From Nyssa sinensis (lineage: Eukaryota; Streptophyta; Magnoliopsida; Cornales; Nyssaceae): a stretch of 64,000 nt of DNA. Shown here piece by piece: positions 21,151 through 33,783 of this stretch. The stretch lies in assembly GCA_008638375.1 (NCBI GenBank), contig CM018032.1, positions 2,101,001-2,165,000 on the forward strand, in the 5' to 3' direction. The notes under the pieces are model-generated. The model ran no database searches. It was not told where the DNA came from and saw only the letters and a program-made list of their open reading frames with translations. Within the stretch, counting starts at the first letter, position 1. Every line of letters starts with the position of its first letter. A program made the position numbers and the translations under genes.

Positions 21151-21726
21151 TGTATGGGCATGAAATCGCTCAACATACCAAAAAGTGACACATGACACAA
21201 ACTAATGATAAATTGACTAAATTGCCCAAGCGTAGTGACGTCAAGACAAAATAGTCTGTATAGGACTTGCTGGCTAGGAACACCACCTTGCCTATTCAGA
21301 GTCATAGGGCCAGCTCACTTAAGTGAATCACACAGTTGACTTGTTCCAACCCTCCGAGTAGAGACTAATTCAATGAGATCTCAATCTCCCGAGCAAATCA
21401 GGGAACGAAACGCACAATTTAGCATAACGCCAACTATGACATGATTCCTTCCTATAATAGAGGGATCAACTGAGATCAGGGGATTCATCTTCGGCACACC
21501 ACCAACTTTTTAAACACCAGAACCCTTGGTTCAAAGTTACACACAAACTAACATGCTAAGGCAATTACTAGTCATTAATTTTCCTACGTCTTTCATCTTA
21601 GCAAAATGTTAACTAGACCGTAGAAGATTCTTTGATCGGCTCTGCACCAGTGCACACTGACCAACTCCGATAGCCTTTATTTCTCTTTTGTAGGAGGAAA
21701 TTTATTTGTGGAGGATTCATCCCTCA
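21151..21726 (+). repeat. 5' LTR of the TAT element
   Basis: It begins TGTATGGGCATGAAATCGC and ends ATTCATCCCTCA. It aligns with 47138-47841 along its length except for a duplicated block in the 3' copy. It contains AAGTGACACATG and TTCAGAGTCATAGGGCCA, both shared with the partner. Confidence 0.92.
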
Positions 21727-21730
21727 CAAA

Positions 21731-21749
21731 TTGGTGCTTTCATTGAGAG
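21731..21749 (+). other. Primer binding site of the TAT element
   Basis: TTGGTGCTTTCATTGAGAG follows the LTR end by four bases. This is the form common in TAT-like gypsy leaders. Confidence 0.75.
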
Positions 21750-21808
21750 TTTCGAGTCTTAAACTCAAAGAGCAAGTCCCACCCTTTCAACCAAACTGTG
21801 ACAATAAC

Positions 21809-23137
21809 ATGGCCGAAAACAATGGAAAGAGAGGGCTAAGGTGAGGCAGGGCATCTAACCAAGACTTCATACAGAGATATCTTATCAACATGAATTGCCA
21901 GGTAATCAAGAACAACAGAATAATCCTTAGGACTTGCCACCCCTTTAAGATCCCCAACATGATCTAACCACCTTCTTTATTGCTTAGTTTAAAGAAATGA
22001 AGAGATTCATGCAGTCACTCCAACGATAAATCAACGAGGTTCGCCACCAGTAATCTATTGTAGATCGACAAGAGCGAATTGCTAACAATGATCGCGTAGG
22101 TGACGATATGACTTAGCAGAGTGATCAAAACCCACGAACATCAAATAATAATAGACATCCATAACATCACCATGGTGAATACCAACACCCATGAAGGGAC
22201 TCCCTCTATAGGAGAACTCATCATAACGAAGTTTTGGTCTCCCAATAGTAGGCTATTCCACTAGAAAGTGAGATTAAATGAATCCTTAATCAAAAGATTA
22301 AAGAAAGGAATGGGCTCCAGCCTAATGAACAGCTAGAGCAGGACATAATTAACTCTATAGAGAGTCTGCTCTCCAGCAAAATTTTGGAAAAATAAACTCT
22401 AAAAAAGTTTATGTTACCCTGAATCAAGTACTATAGAGGAACGACATACCTAACCAACCATATTTTCCATTTTTGACAAGTTATGGATTTTTATAAAACA
22501 TAAGATTTCCTCCTATACAAAGCCTTCCCTTCTAGATTAGAGGGGATGATACTACAGTGGTACCATAGCCTAACGCCCGACTCCATTCGGGGCCTTCTCG
22601 AGTTATGCTCTACTTTCCTAAGATAGTACTCAACTTGTCAAAAGATTAGAAAAAGATGTAGAATACCTATTCATTATGCAGATGAAATATAACGAGTCCC
22701 TTTAGGACTATGTCAAGAGATTCAAATAAAAAATGGTGAGCATAGACCGGTGTGATGAAAAACTCGCCATACTAGCCTTCAGAAGAGGAATCTTGGCTAC
22801 ACACCCACTTTGACTCGCTGGTTAAAAAGAAGCCAGCCAACATGGCGGAAGTACTAATTCGAGCGTAGAGGCATATCACGCTAAAAGAAGAAAAGAAGAG
22901 TTTAACACGTCGATCCTCGAATAGATGCTAGGCAAAAGAAGGCAAAAGTCGCTTAGAAACCAGTGGGGCAGCAGACAGAGGTCTCGATTAAAAAGAAAGA
23001 GAGAAGATCAGCCTGCAAAAAAAGGACTACACTTCTCTAACTCTCCCAATCAATCAGATTCTCCACCAGGTGAAAGATCAGCCTTGGGTCAGAAGGCCTT
23101 CCCTAATAAAGAGAGATCCTACTATGAGGAACTCTAA
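21809..23137 (+). pseudogene. TAT gag, decayed
   Basis: It starts ATG GCC GAA AAC (MAENNGKRGLR, then a stop). The gag core is recognisable near 22610-22800: LVKRLEKDVEYLFIMQMKYN, ESL, a stop, DYVKRFK, and CDEKLAILAFRRGILATHPL. These match the TAT gag pattern (…ESLRDYVKRF…). A basic C-terminal part (22925-23137, MLGKRRQKSLRNQWGSRQR) follows. There are more than ten stops in the best-fitting frames. Confidence 0.82.
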
Positions 23138-23425
23138 GAAATACTATTCTTTTCATTAGGACAATGGTCATAACACCCGAGAATACAAAGCCTTAAAAAA
23201 GCACATTGAAAAATTGATCTAGCAAGGGTACTTGGGGGAATTTATCCAGAAAGGTGTTCAAGCAGCAACACCCCAACGGTTGGATAAAGAAGGAATACCG
23301 ATCACGAAACAACCAATTTCCCCATCCCCACCAAGTGAAGAGCTCCTGGTAGTTAACACCATCCTGGTGGAAATGCCATATGAGGGAACGATAAATAAGG
23401 AGAAACAAATATACTACAAAAGGCT

Positions 23426-23811
23426 AGGGAGGTAGCCTTAGCAGAATTTCCACGGGCACTAGCACCTAGTAACGGTCAAAGTTTAACATTCTCCGCCAGA
23501 GACTTACAACAAGTACACCTCCTACATTATGATGCTTTGGTCATTTGTGTCCAAATAGCTAACTACTTGGTCCGTCGAGCATTAGTGGACAATGGTAGTG
23601 TAGTAAACCTACTGTTGACTCACGAACTAGAGAAAAATGGCCTAAAAATAGACCGTTTTAACCATAGAAAAGAACCACTAGTAACCTTCAGAGGAAGAGT
23701 AACATACTCAAAGGGTAGCACAACACTACCCTTAATGGTTGGCCTGATTAATCTAATGACAAAGTTCTTGGTGGTCAACATACCGTCCCCCTATAACGTC
23801 ATCCTAGGGTG
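23426..23811 (+). pseudogene. TAT aspartic protease
   Basis: REVALAEFPRALAPSNGQSL leads into LTFSARDLQQVHLLHYDALV and the active site ALVDNGSVVNLL (DNG in place of D-T/S-G). It continues to SPYNVILG, then a stop where the family has the G-R-x-W-I/L extension. The flanking protease pattern is well preserved although the catalytic triplet is altered. Confidence 0.82.
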
Positions 23812-24114
23812 AATTTGGATCCACCAAATGGGTGTGGTGCCCTCAACCCTACACCAAACTCTTAAGTTCTCTGTTCCGGCAAAAAAATGGTAAAACCTAA
23901 TAGAACGCACCAGTAAGGATGATTAGGTGACTTCTACGAGCTGCGCCATCATTGGGTAAAAAAATTATAAAAAAGTAACTCCAACACCACTCTTACCAAA
24001 TAAGCAAAAGATGTGATGGAAACGGAATAGCAGCCACAGAGTCGAGGGTCAAGAAATAATAACTCCCTAGAGTTAGACCTCACAAATGAAGAAACCTAAA
24101 CTGATCCGCCAAAA

Positions 24115-25189
24115 GAAGATGTGGAACTAATCCAACTAGACCCATCTAGACTAGAAAGGGTAGCACGAATTGAAACATGACTCAATGACTCACAGAGGAA
24201 TAATTTCGTTCAATTCCTCTAGCAAAACAAAGATGTATTTGCCTGGTTCGCCCAGGACATGCCAGAAGTTGACCTCTAGGTAATTTGTCATTAGTTATTC
24301 GTAGACCCAAAGCGAAAAGCGATTGGCCAAAAGAAGAGACCTTTTGTTTCTGAACGAAACCAAGCCATAAACTAAGAAGTAAAAAAGCTAATCAAAATAG
24401 AGTTTGTCCTAAAAGTTAATTTCCCTGATTGGCTTTCCAATGTCGTCGTAGTGCCAAAAAAGAATGAAAAATGGAGGGTCTGTGTAGAATTCACAAACCT
24501 CAATAAAGTATGTCCAAAAAATAGCTACCCATTACCAAAAAATGATCAAGTGGTAGACGTTAGTTCCGGACACTCCTCAGCTTCACGGATGCAAACTCAG
24601 GATACCACCAAATCCACATGCACAAACTCGATCAAGAAAGTTTCATAACTAATATGGGAACTTTTGCTATTAGGTCATGCTTTTTGGGTTAAAAAATGTA
24701 GAGGCTACATATCAAATGTTAGTTAACATGGTTTTCTAGAATCAAATCAGAAAAACCATGGAAGTGTACATGGATGGCATGTTGAGGTAAAAAAAGATCA
24801 TCTCCATCACTTATCAGAAGCCTTTGCCCTACTCTACAACTCAAAATGAAGCTCAACCGAGAAAATGATATTTTAGGATAGCATCGAGAAGGTTCCTCGA
24901 GCATTTGGTGACCAAACAAGGGATTGAAGCAAATCTGAGCCTTATTAGGGACATTCTGGAAATGGAACACCCAAGACGGCAAAAGACATTCAAAGACTCA
25001 CGAGATGATCGGCGACCCTAAACATGTTCTTATCTCGGGCATCAGATAAATGCCAAACATTTTTTTTCCAAATCTTAAGGAAAAATAAGAAGTTTGAGTG
25101 GATAGAAAGATGCAAAAGGCATTCTTGAAATTGAAACAATACTTAACTTCTCCCCACTATGTCAAAACCAAACACTGGAGAAGAACTGT
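24115..25189 (+). pseudogene. TAT reverse transcriptase, decayed
   Basis: Recognisable blocks are NKDVFAWFAQDMPEVDL (24222), KKRPFVSERNQAIN (24331), VVVPKKNEKWRVCVEFTNLN (24448) and KVCPKNSYPLPKND. The catalytic YVDD is YMDG here (24767-24778), so the second Asp is lost. Many stops. The segment is interrupted at 25198 by a MITE. Confidence 0.82.
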
Positions 25190-25197
25190 ATTTATAC

Positions 25198-25770
25198 CAT
25201 AGTTATCAGAACTCGACCGGACAATAAACCAGTGTAGGAGTCGGTTCACGATTCACCAGTTCAACCAATGGTTCAATCGGTTTTAAAGTTAATATATTTA
25301 AAAATATAAATATATGTTATATATTAAATTTAATATAAACTTTCTATTGCCAAACCTTTGCTCAAGTGGTTAAGAACGTCCCTTCTCAGGCAAAGAGTGG
25401 GAGTTTGACTCTCCATTCCTTTAATTTTTTCATAAAAGCATACAATAATGCACTGTTGGTGCAATAAATTCATAATTATGATTGGCTGCTACAATAAAGT
25501 AACTGTCATGCCTAGAATAAAGGGCTTGAAATGCTATAATAAAATGACTGTCTTACCTAGAATAAAACATTGTGCACCAGGGGCCTACAATAAAGCACTC
25601 TGTGTATTGATTCATTCGCGGTTTGATAGTTGGTTTTCATGGTTTGATAGGCGGTTCGGATGGTTTGAGATAGTTTAATTCGGTTCAAATGATCCAAATA
25701 ATATACCAAACCGATCTATGATCCGGTTCCTAGTTGAACCGGTTGGTCTAGTCCAATTCTGATAACTATG
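25198..25770. mobile_element. hAT-like MITE (573 bp) with tRNA-like insert
   Basis: Termini CATAGTTATCAGAACTC and AATTCTGATAACTATG are inverted repeats, flanked by a perfect 8-bp duplication ATTTATAC (25190-25197, 25771-25778). Subterminal ACCGG-type motifs match the MITE at 15244. The middle holds a tRNA-like stretch (25349-25421) and two diverged copies of an ATAAAGTAACTGTCATGCC block. Insertion separated the TAT RT from its RNase H. Confidence 0.93.
25349..25421 (+). repeat. tRNA-like (SINE-type) sequence inside the MITE
   Basis: It carries an A-box-like TTGCTCAAGTGG (25358-25369) and a B-box-like GAGTTTGACTCTC (25401-25413), spaced as in tRNA-derived Pol III promoters. It lacks a clean cloverleaf and CCA-end context, so it is more likely a SINE remnant or captured tRNA fragment than a tRNA gene. 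Confidence 0.5.
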
Positions 25771-25778
25771 ATTTATAC

Positions 25779-26226
25779 CTTGCGGTTTCAAGCTTCATTA
25801 TTAGTGTTGCGCTGGTTAGGGAGGACGAGAAGATCCAAAAGCCAGTATACTATGTCAGTCTAGCACTACAAGACGCTCAGATGCGTTATCCAAAGCTTGA
25901 GAAGTTGATCTTAGCACTTATAGTAGCCTCAAGGAAGTTGCGACCTTACTTTCAAGCCCTCACAGCCAAAGTCATTACAGAATACACACTCAGGGCTATT
26001 TTATATAGCCTGAATGCCTTTGGACGAGTGTCAAAATGGTCGATAAAATTAGGTCAATTTGACGTCCATTACTACCCTTAGACAACTATTAAGGGGTAAG
26101 TCTTGGTAGATTTTGTGTCCAAATTCACACCTCAAGGAACCCACCAGGTCAATAAAGAAGCATATCCTAGACAACATTGGAAGCTCCTTGTAGACAGTTC
26201 ATCACAAGAGGCAGGATCAGGGGTCG
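25779..26226 (+). pseudogene. TAT RNase H
   Basis: It reads SVALVREDEKIQKPVYYVSL, ALQDAQMRYPKLEKLILALI and VASRKLRPYFQALTAKVITE, then RVSKWSIKLGQFDVHYYP. After a stop come VLVDFVSKFTP and WKLLVDSSSQEAGSGVV, the second RNase H domain. It is cut in mid-domain at 26226 by the next gypsy insertion. The rest of this domain and most of the integrase are absent from the window. Confidence 0.85.
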
Positions 26227-26739
26227 TGTCACATCCCAGATACCACTTTATGCAGATTAGGGATAATGACTGACTAGTTAGACACATCGCTAATATGCTA
26301 ACTCTTTTTACCACATTGATAACATGTTTAACTGAAGGCCTCTTTACATATCCAAGTAGATTGCATTCAATTATATAAAAACTTGTAGTGAAAATCTGAG
26401 TCTGTAATTTTTTTTTTTTGTTTGAATGCAGTCACAATCAACAGAGCATAAGTAACATAACATTAGAGCCGCAATAATATGAACCCAATATTACATTACA
26501 CATAAGTGTTTGAACTATTATATCATTCACATTCTATTCTTACTCTAAGCTATCACAATAATCTAGTATTTTCCACCTCAAGTTGGTACTTTCATGGCTG
26601 GAATACTAATCCTCTTCTAGCTATAGTCTCTATTCATCATAGCTCACTAGTATCTAGATCTATAGCTTCTTAATCCTTCTTAAAAATATACAAGATGAAA
26701 CCTATGAGCTTTATGAAAAGCTCGTGAGTAACTCGAGTT

Positions 26740-27190
26740 CCCTGTTATGGTTTTTAGGGAAACCTCTTTCATAGACTTTCGTGGATAGTAGTTAAAAAGG
26801 AGTTGTATTAAAGCTTCCTTGTTGTGGTTTCTAGAGAAACTTCTTTCATAGACTTTTGTGGATAGTAATTAAAAGAGCTCTATTAAAACTTCCCTATTAT
26901 GGTCTTTATAAAAACCTCTTTTATAGACTTTTGTGAATAGTAGTTAAAAGAGCTATATTAAAGCTTCTTTGTTGTGGTTTTTAGAAAAAAACATCTTTCA
27001 TAGACTTTCGTGGATAACAATTAAAAGACTTGTATTAAAGCTTTCTTGTTGTGATTTTTAGAAAAACCTATTTCATAGACTTTCATGGATAGTGATTAAA
27101 ATAGGTGTATAAAAGCTTCCCTATTGTGGTTTTTAGACAAAATATCTTTCATAGACTTTCGTGGATAGCAGTTAAAAGAGTTGTATTAAA
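26740..27190. repeat. Tandem repeat, about 72 bp, six copies, in LTR B
   Basis: Each unit has a TTGTGGTTTTTAGA-like block, TTTCATAGACTTTCGTGGAT, then AGTAGTTAAAAGAG and TGTATTAAAGCTTCC. Copies differ by several substitutions each, so the array is old. No coding frame runs through it. Confidence 0.9.
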
Positions 27191-28019
27191 TCCATTGCCA
27201 TTCTTAAAACATCTTCGTATAACTGATCGAAAGATTTAAAAATCGTACAGGTTCTTTTGCCATATAGTTTTACAAGATAAATCATAGTAAACATAAAGTC
27301 GTAGTAGAAAACTGAGTGATAAAATAATGTATATGCCAATCTTTATTTCTTGTATAGTCACCCGATCAACTAAATGTAATCTAGAGCTCTAGACCTACAC
27401 TGCATGACTTAACTCCCCAACCAGACAAGACTTTATCATGAATATGGCTTAACCCCCTAACCAGGCACAACTATGTGTCATAAGCTTGGCTTGTCATATA
27501 GTTTCTTGCTAGATCATGCAAGCAAAACTTTTCATTTAAACTATCCACATTATGTAAAACATTAAGGATATACTAACAAAGACATGCAGTTAAACATTTG
27601 ATATAATTCCATAAAACTATAAAGATACTGAATATAGTATTATAAAACTTCTAAGAACTATATTCAATGAAAAATCTCCATTTCACAGTTCAGGCTTACT
27701 CACACGTGGTCTAGAGTCTACAGTTACTTGCTTACTCAACTTGCCTTGACATTCCTTTTAACTCTATTTCTTTGTTGGTAATCCTAAAGCATAGATCAGA
27801 ATACATCGATATTATATCAGTAAAGATTCTTGTCTTAATCTTTGCTTACTTAATGTTCTTTGTCTCTTCTGGATTTAGTTTTATTGTTTAGGATTCCCTT
27901 ATGGTCTTTAATTAGGGTTCCTAATACTTCTTAGTTCATCTTGTGACTTACTTTAACCTTTAGGGGCATTTTAATCATTTACCCTTTATGTGTCTTATAC
28001 GGTTTTGTACTCTATTTAT

Positions 28020-28650
28020 CTTATCGGACTTCATCTTTGAGTCTAGAGGGTCTTTTATCATAAAATATGTCTATTTTTTAATTTATGAGTTCATCAGATT
28101 GCTTAATTAAGTTTTAGGGGTAGTTTGATAATTTTACCATTCTTATGTCATGATTTTGGTACCCAATTATCTTAAATGGAGCTCATTTCCAAGCTCGGAG
28201 GCTCATATAAACATTGGTATGAGTTTTTCTTTACATTTTGTACTCTTCTGGTAGCTTAAGTCTTTGGGACATGATCGTCATTTGTTAGTTTTTTTTGCTT
28301 TTCTATTTTCTTAAATGGAAATCACCATTAGGTTCGGAATGTTGAAGATACTAAATTTAGCCTTTTTTAGATCTTAATTAGCCTTCCTCTAGCTTACTTT
28401 AGGTCTAGGCCATTTTTATAATTTTATACTTTCATACGAAACCATGTTTGGGTACTCGGATACTCAATTAGACCTTACAATTAGGTCTAGAGCGTCCAAC
28501 AATGTTAAGTTTGTCCCTTTCTAATTTTTCTTAGTTAGTTTGGTAGCCCATATATCATTAAGGGTAGTTTGGGATTACATATTTCTTTGTGTCTGTATTT
28601 TTGGTAGCACGTTTGATTGAACTGAATCCACTGTTAAGTCCAGAACGTCG
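28020..28650. repeat. Degenerate repeat, period about 145 bp, five copies, in LTR B
   Basis: Diverged copies of the block (C)GGACTCTACCATTGAGTCC followed by GGAACGTCGAA lie near 28027, 28172, 28315, 28464 and 28619. Each is followed by a T-rich stretch with a GTCATTTT/GTAATTTT-like motif. The same unit occurs in copy A (12629, 12771, 12902), copy G (30533, 30677) and copy E (38751, 38897, 39055). Confidence 0.7.
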
Positions 28651-29175
28651 AAAAATCTTAGGGTAGGTACCCTCGTAGTCATTGGTATTCATCTGGTAGC
28701 TTAATTAATATATTAGGACACACTTGAAATAAGTCCAGTTTGTTCGTTAGGCTCTTCTTGTATTTTAATTGGCCTTCAATATACTGTATTTAGGCTTAGG
28801 GGTAAAATTATAATTTTACCTAATTAATTACGAGTTTAAAATTAATTAATATTTATTTTCTGGGCCCTTGTTTACTTTATATAAAATTATGAGGTCAAAA
28901 TAGAATTTCTTAAAGTCCTAATTCAATCAAATTAGGGCAACCTACCAATCCAACCTTTTTCTTTTAATTTTTGCCAAAAGTCGACTAGTCTAGTTATGAA
29001 TTAAGTGAATCGGCTCTAGAAGGTTAAGAACCGACCAATTCAGTCTAGTTCAATTTGTCAACATTGCATCATTGTTATGTCATCAAAACGACGACGTTTA
29101 GCTAAACGTTCATTTAAACTTTTCGAAAAAACGATGTCATTGGACTTAAGGCAAATTCATTTCCCAGCAGGTTAA

Positions 29176-32100
29176 TGTCACGACTCGAAACCCCACCCTA
29201 TGCAGATCTCGTGTCGCACACTTGATCCAACGCTACTTGTCGAACCAAGGGTCTCAACTTGCTACACAATCAGTGCTACTAACATGCAACAACTAAAATG
29301 CGGAATAAAATAAATAAAAGCTGTATGGAATTTATATAATGTTTACAAAATGCGAAATACAAAATTTCTTAATACAACTGTTCATCCCCAAGACGTGGAT
29401 AACATGAGAGAGCTATAAGACTGTCTGTACTAAGTATTACATTGTAACTTCAAAAGCAAATGTCCACCTTCTAGTTATCAAACTCTAGGGTCCATCATCG
29501 ATATCTGTGCCTGCATAATGTTGTGTAGTATCTGATGAGCTATGAAAACTCAGTAAGTAATACTCCTTTACTCTGCCATGTGTATAGGTGTATCTAAAGA
29601 TGCTAGCCAGTCAATAAATATACAACTCAATATCAATGATAGAAGTCAAGTGATAAGGAAATGAAATCTATGTTGCTGACAATGTCATACTGCTGCAGTC
29701 ATGAGCTATCTCAAGTATATATTTTTTACTCTCAATAAAAAGCTGTAAAATCTCATGATCATTCATAGTGAAATAATATGATCAAGCTATGAAAATCAAT
29801 AATAGATACTGATAACAACAAATGTGGATGCACATTAACTTGGGGCCCGGCATACCCCTTAATTCATTTTATTCTCTTTTTTTTCGATCTCTCAGCCAAG
29901 CACTAACCCATCGGTTCAGTACTAGTCTCGCAAATCCTATTTTAGCTGCCATTTTAATTGCCACTTTTGATTTCCGTTTTCTGGACCCGTAGGTCTAGTA
30001 AGCATTAGATGGAGTTTGTGACTGAGCACAAATCCGACTATAATATAATATATCGAGATCATGCTAAATCCAATAACAGTAAATACAATAACACTATCTC
30101 AGCAGCGAAGAGAAACTGTTGCCTTAACAGGCCAATGTAAGCTAGGCTGCTGAGATTCCAAGTCTTGCCCCTTGAGGCCTATGTACAGAGTGTACAAAAA
30201 TCATGACCAAGATATATATAACTGTCAATAAACACTTTCCACAAGATAAAGTTATATCAATGTGGACTCAATAAACGTTCTGACATATATGGAGTACAAT
30301 AGATAATATAAGAAAAACTATTGACATGGTTGGGAATGTAACACATACAGAGATCAGAGATTACTTACCTTTTAAACCGTTTTCGTTCTTTCACAATAAA
30401 ATCAAGTCACTGTTCCTTCTTTTTTGAAATCCCTATTCATCAATAGATAGTATATCTCAGTTTACCTTTTCAGAAGTTATGCTATTCATCAAATTTTATG
30501 CCTCTTTACTATTAGTTCCTCTTTTACTAAATTAGACTCTACCATTAAGTCCGGAACGTCGAAGAAAGTCGGTTTAGGCTTTCGCGGAATTCAATTTGGA
30601 CTTCTGTACTAAAAAGGGTAAAATGGTCATTTTGTATTTTTACGGGTTCTCACTTCTCGAAACATCTTTCACAAATCGGACTCTATGGTTGAGTCCAAAA
30701 TGCTCGAAATAATAAAAATTCACTATTCTTTTATTTTAATCGGAGTCTGTTTGACTACTTCTTAACTTAATGGTATTTTCGTAATTTTCCATTATTTCAA
30801 ATTAATTATTAATTAATATTTTATTCTGGGGGGTCAAATCATAATAATTAAAAGTTGGGGGGTCTGATTGTAATTTTCCTAACTTCTAGATTCTTTTGTA
30901 AATTCAGAAAACCTTATCCCTATCAAGGATAGCCAAATAGTGGTTAGGCTTCAAAATTAGAATAGGATATCCCTATTCCCAAATCAATTTTTATTTTAAT
31001 TTCTTATGCCCGTAGCCAAACACTCCCAATTTCAATTTAAAATCTTTTAAACTTAAACCGATACTACATCGTTTTGGTTCACCCGTTTATGTTTCGGTAG
31101 GGTCCCGACCCGGATCCAACCCGTGACCTGAATCCAAACCCAAGACTAAACAGTTTTCTTCCCTGTTTTTTCGGTGGAACTCCGGTAGGGTTCCGGTGTG
31201 AACAGTTGTCTTCTCCGGCGACGGCGAATATTTTTTTGACTGATTTTCAACTGTTTTTAAATGCCTTCTTCTACAGTTTTTCATAGAGATCTCATATCTA
31301 AGGTTTGTTTTCACTTTCATTTACTAATTTCTCACGAAATAGAGAAAAACAGTGGCTCCGGCCAACTGATATTTCTCAATTTCGAGCTCGTTTCTTGACT
31401 GTTTTCATGTCTTTCTTTTTCATTTAGTTTTCTGCACTTTATAGGATTAATTCCACACTATTTATATAAGGTTTTATGCATAAAATATAAAGAACCCGAA
31501 ATATCTCATAAACCTGCAACTCCATTTTTCTCTTTTGATTCTGCACCATTTTTACTGATTTTTCTTGCATTTGGTTTCTGATTTCATGCTTTTAAATACC
31601 ATATAATTAAAACTAGCTATCATGCTTCCTATATTTAAAAACAGAAACTAACACTTACTTTAAATTTTTTATTTTCTCTTGGTGTAGGTTCCTCTTTTTC
31701 ACTTCTGTTTCCTTCAATCCACCCTCAGCTTCTTCCTTCTTTTATTCTTTCTTTTTGTTTTTCCCTTCACGCACATATACATATATATAGCCAACCCAAC
31801 TGCCCACTTTCTCTCTTTACTCTCTCTCTCTCTCTCTCTCTCTTCCTCCCTCAGCCCCTTTCCTTGACTTCCCTTTTCTGCTCTATTTAATTCTCTTTTT
31901 CTCTTTTCTAAGAATGTAGTTTTGCATTCAATTTTGTAAAGATATTTGTGTGTATATATATATATATATTATATGTTTACACACATAACACACACACACT
32001 TAAGCCAATCGACACACACACACACACTACACCAACATGCTGCTTCTTGGCAGCTTCCTTTCCCTTCTTTATTTTCTTTTCTTTTACATTTTAGACACAC

Positions 32101-32488
32101 ATACATATATATATATACTTATATATTATACTATATTATAATTATATATATGTATAAATACATAAGTTATACCCATCTTATACATATATATACACGTATA
32201 TACTGATTTTTGAGCACATATACATACCCTGATATGTCATGAGCTATGCATGTGTATGTACGTATGTATGCATGAAAATGCGTGCATGCAAATATTACGA
32301 GGCATGGTTCTGGGTTGCTCGGGTATTGCTCGATACTAGTTATGTAACTGATACTATTTACTTTCTAAAATCGTACAGTACATTTCATATAGTGATATAG
32401 AGTTTAAACAGTTCGGGTTACAACTAATAGTACACTACCCGACCCGGTCTATCTCGGTATACGTGCTAACTCGGGTCAAGGTATTACA
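29176..32488 (-). mobile_element. Solo LTR, long gypsy family (copy G), nested in LTR B
   Basis: It begins TGTCACGACTCGAAACCCC and ends CGGGTCAAGGTATTACA on the plus strand, 3313 bp. It is flanked by GTTAA (29171-29175) and GTCAA (32489-32493), a target duplication with one later change. There is no coding region. It contains the conserved hairpin block at 30533 and 30677, a CT microsatellite (31818-31843) and TA/CA-rich tracts (31950-32210). Orientation is minus, judged from the end GGTTTCGAGTCGTGACA. Confidence 0.88.
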
Positions 32489-33783
32489 GTCAACCCAGAC
32501 TCATTTACAGATCTGACCCCGTTCGAAATTGGTATTCATCATCTCTCCCCCATACTAGGGTTTACTGTTCACCGAACCCTCCAAACTTTTAGACGTTATT
32601 TCGTGTACATTTAGGCCATGATCCTAGTCCATTTAAATTCCAAAACGTTTCTACACCTTCAAGCTTCGTTTTACCTTCAGTTTGAGGTCTTGAATCCGGC
32701 CATGGAGTTCTGTTGAATTCCATTATCCCCATAATTGTAACTTCACCATAGAGGTTCATTCCTTAATGTTTTTTTATGAAACTTGTTGGGTTGTGATCCT
32801 TAGGCTATGGGGTTCCACCCCTCATTCAAAAAATGCAAGCGTATGGCTTGTTTTCGATGGATTCACATTTGGACACATTTTTGCAACTCATCGCTTCTAG
32901 TTATTCTTAAAGCTATTTCCTATATTTTTTTTCCTGATTTGTGAACCTCATTACTTGTAGTTTTAATTTCAAATGTTCAAAACTAGTTTTGTTTTAGTTA
33001 AAAATTAACCCACTTCTTAAGCTTTAACAATGGTGGTCGATTTTGGTTATAGGGTTTTTGGGCCTATTCAAGCTTGTTTCTTCGTGTGTTTTTACGCATA
33101 AACATCATTGTATGCATTTTATTTCATTAACAACCCCACACAGTAGTCTATACAAACAAATTCTTAGAGAAAGGAACTTGAGCTTTTTGAGGTTACCTCT
33201 TTAATGGCAGCCTCCCTTCTGTTTCAAGCTTGGTCCCTGAGATCCAATGATTGTAGAACTTCCCCTCTTGGGTCTAGTTTGGGGTAGCATTGCAAGCAAG
33301 CACAAATTTTTATTCTTCACACTTTCTTTCCCTCTCTTTTTAATGGCTGACTTATAGCCTTTTAGGGTTGGTGTAGATAACTTTTTAGGTTATTTTAAGG
33401 GTGTTACTTCCCTTCTTTTCTTCTTCCTTTTTCTCATTTTTCTTCCCACAAGTTATCTCTTTTTATATTCATATATATATATATATATATATTTACATGT
33501 ATACACTAACACATACACACACATATATAATGTGTCATCTTTCCCCATTATGTGCAAGTCACATGATGGTCTAAATCTTTTTTCATTCATTTTTATTTTA
33601 TTTATTCAAACTTATAAGTGCAGATATATACACACTTGAGTGAGTGTATTTGGCCTTTAGTATTATGTATAGCTCACATAATGCTTAAAATAATTTTTTA
33701 TATTTTTGCTTTATTTTTCTTAGTACCTTATGAATTTATTTTGTATTTTCCCTATTTTTCCTTCATTAATAAATAATTATTTT

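Noticed and set aside
25349..25421. Functional tRNA gene
   Set aside because: Boxes are present, but the stems do not pair as a proper cloverleaf and it sits inside a MITE.
26740..27190. CRISPR-like regular repeats
   Set aside because: The units are contiguous with no unique spacers, 72 bp long and diverged, inside a plant LTR; this is an ordinary tandem repeat.
31946..32206. 86-codon frame rich in Tyr, Ile, Thr and His
   Set aside because: Translation of TA and CA microsatellites in solo LTR G.
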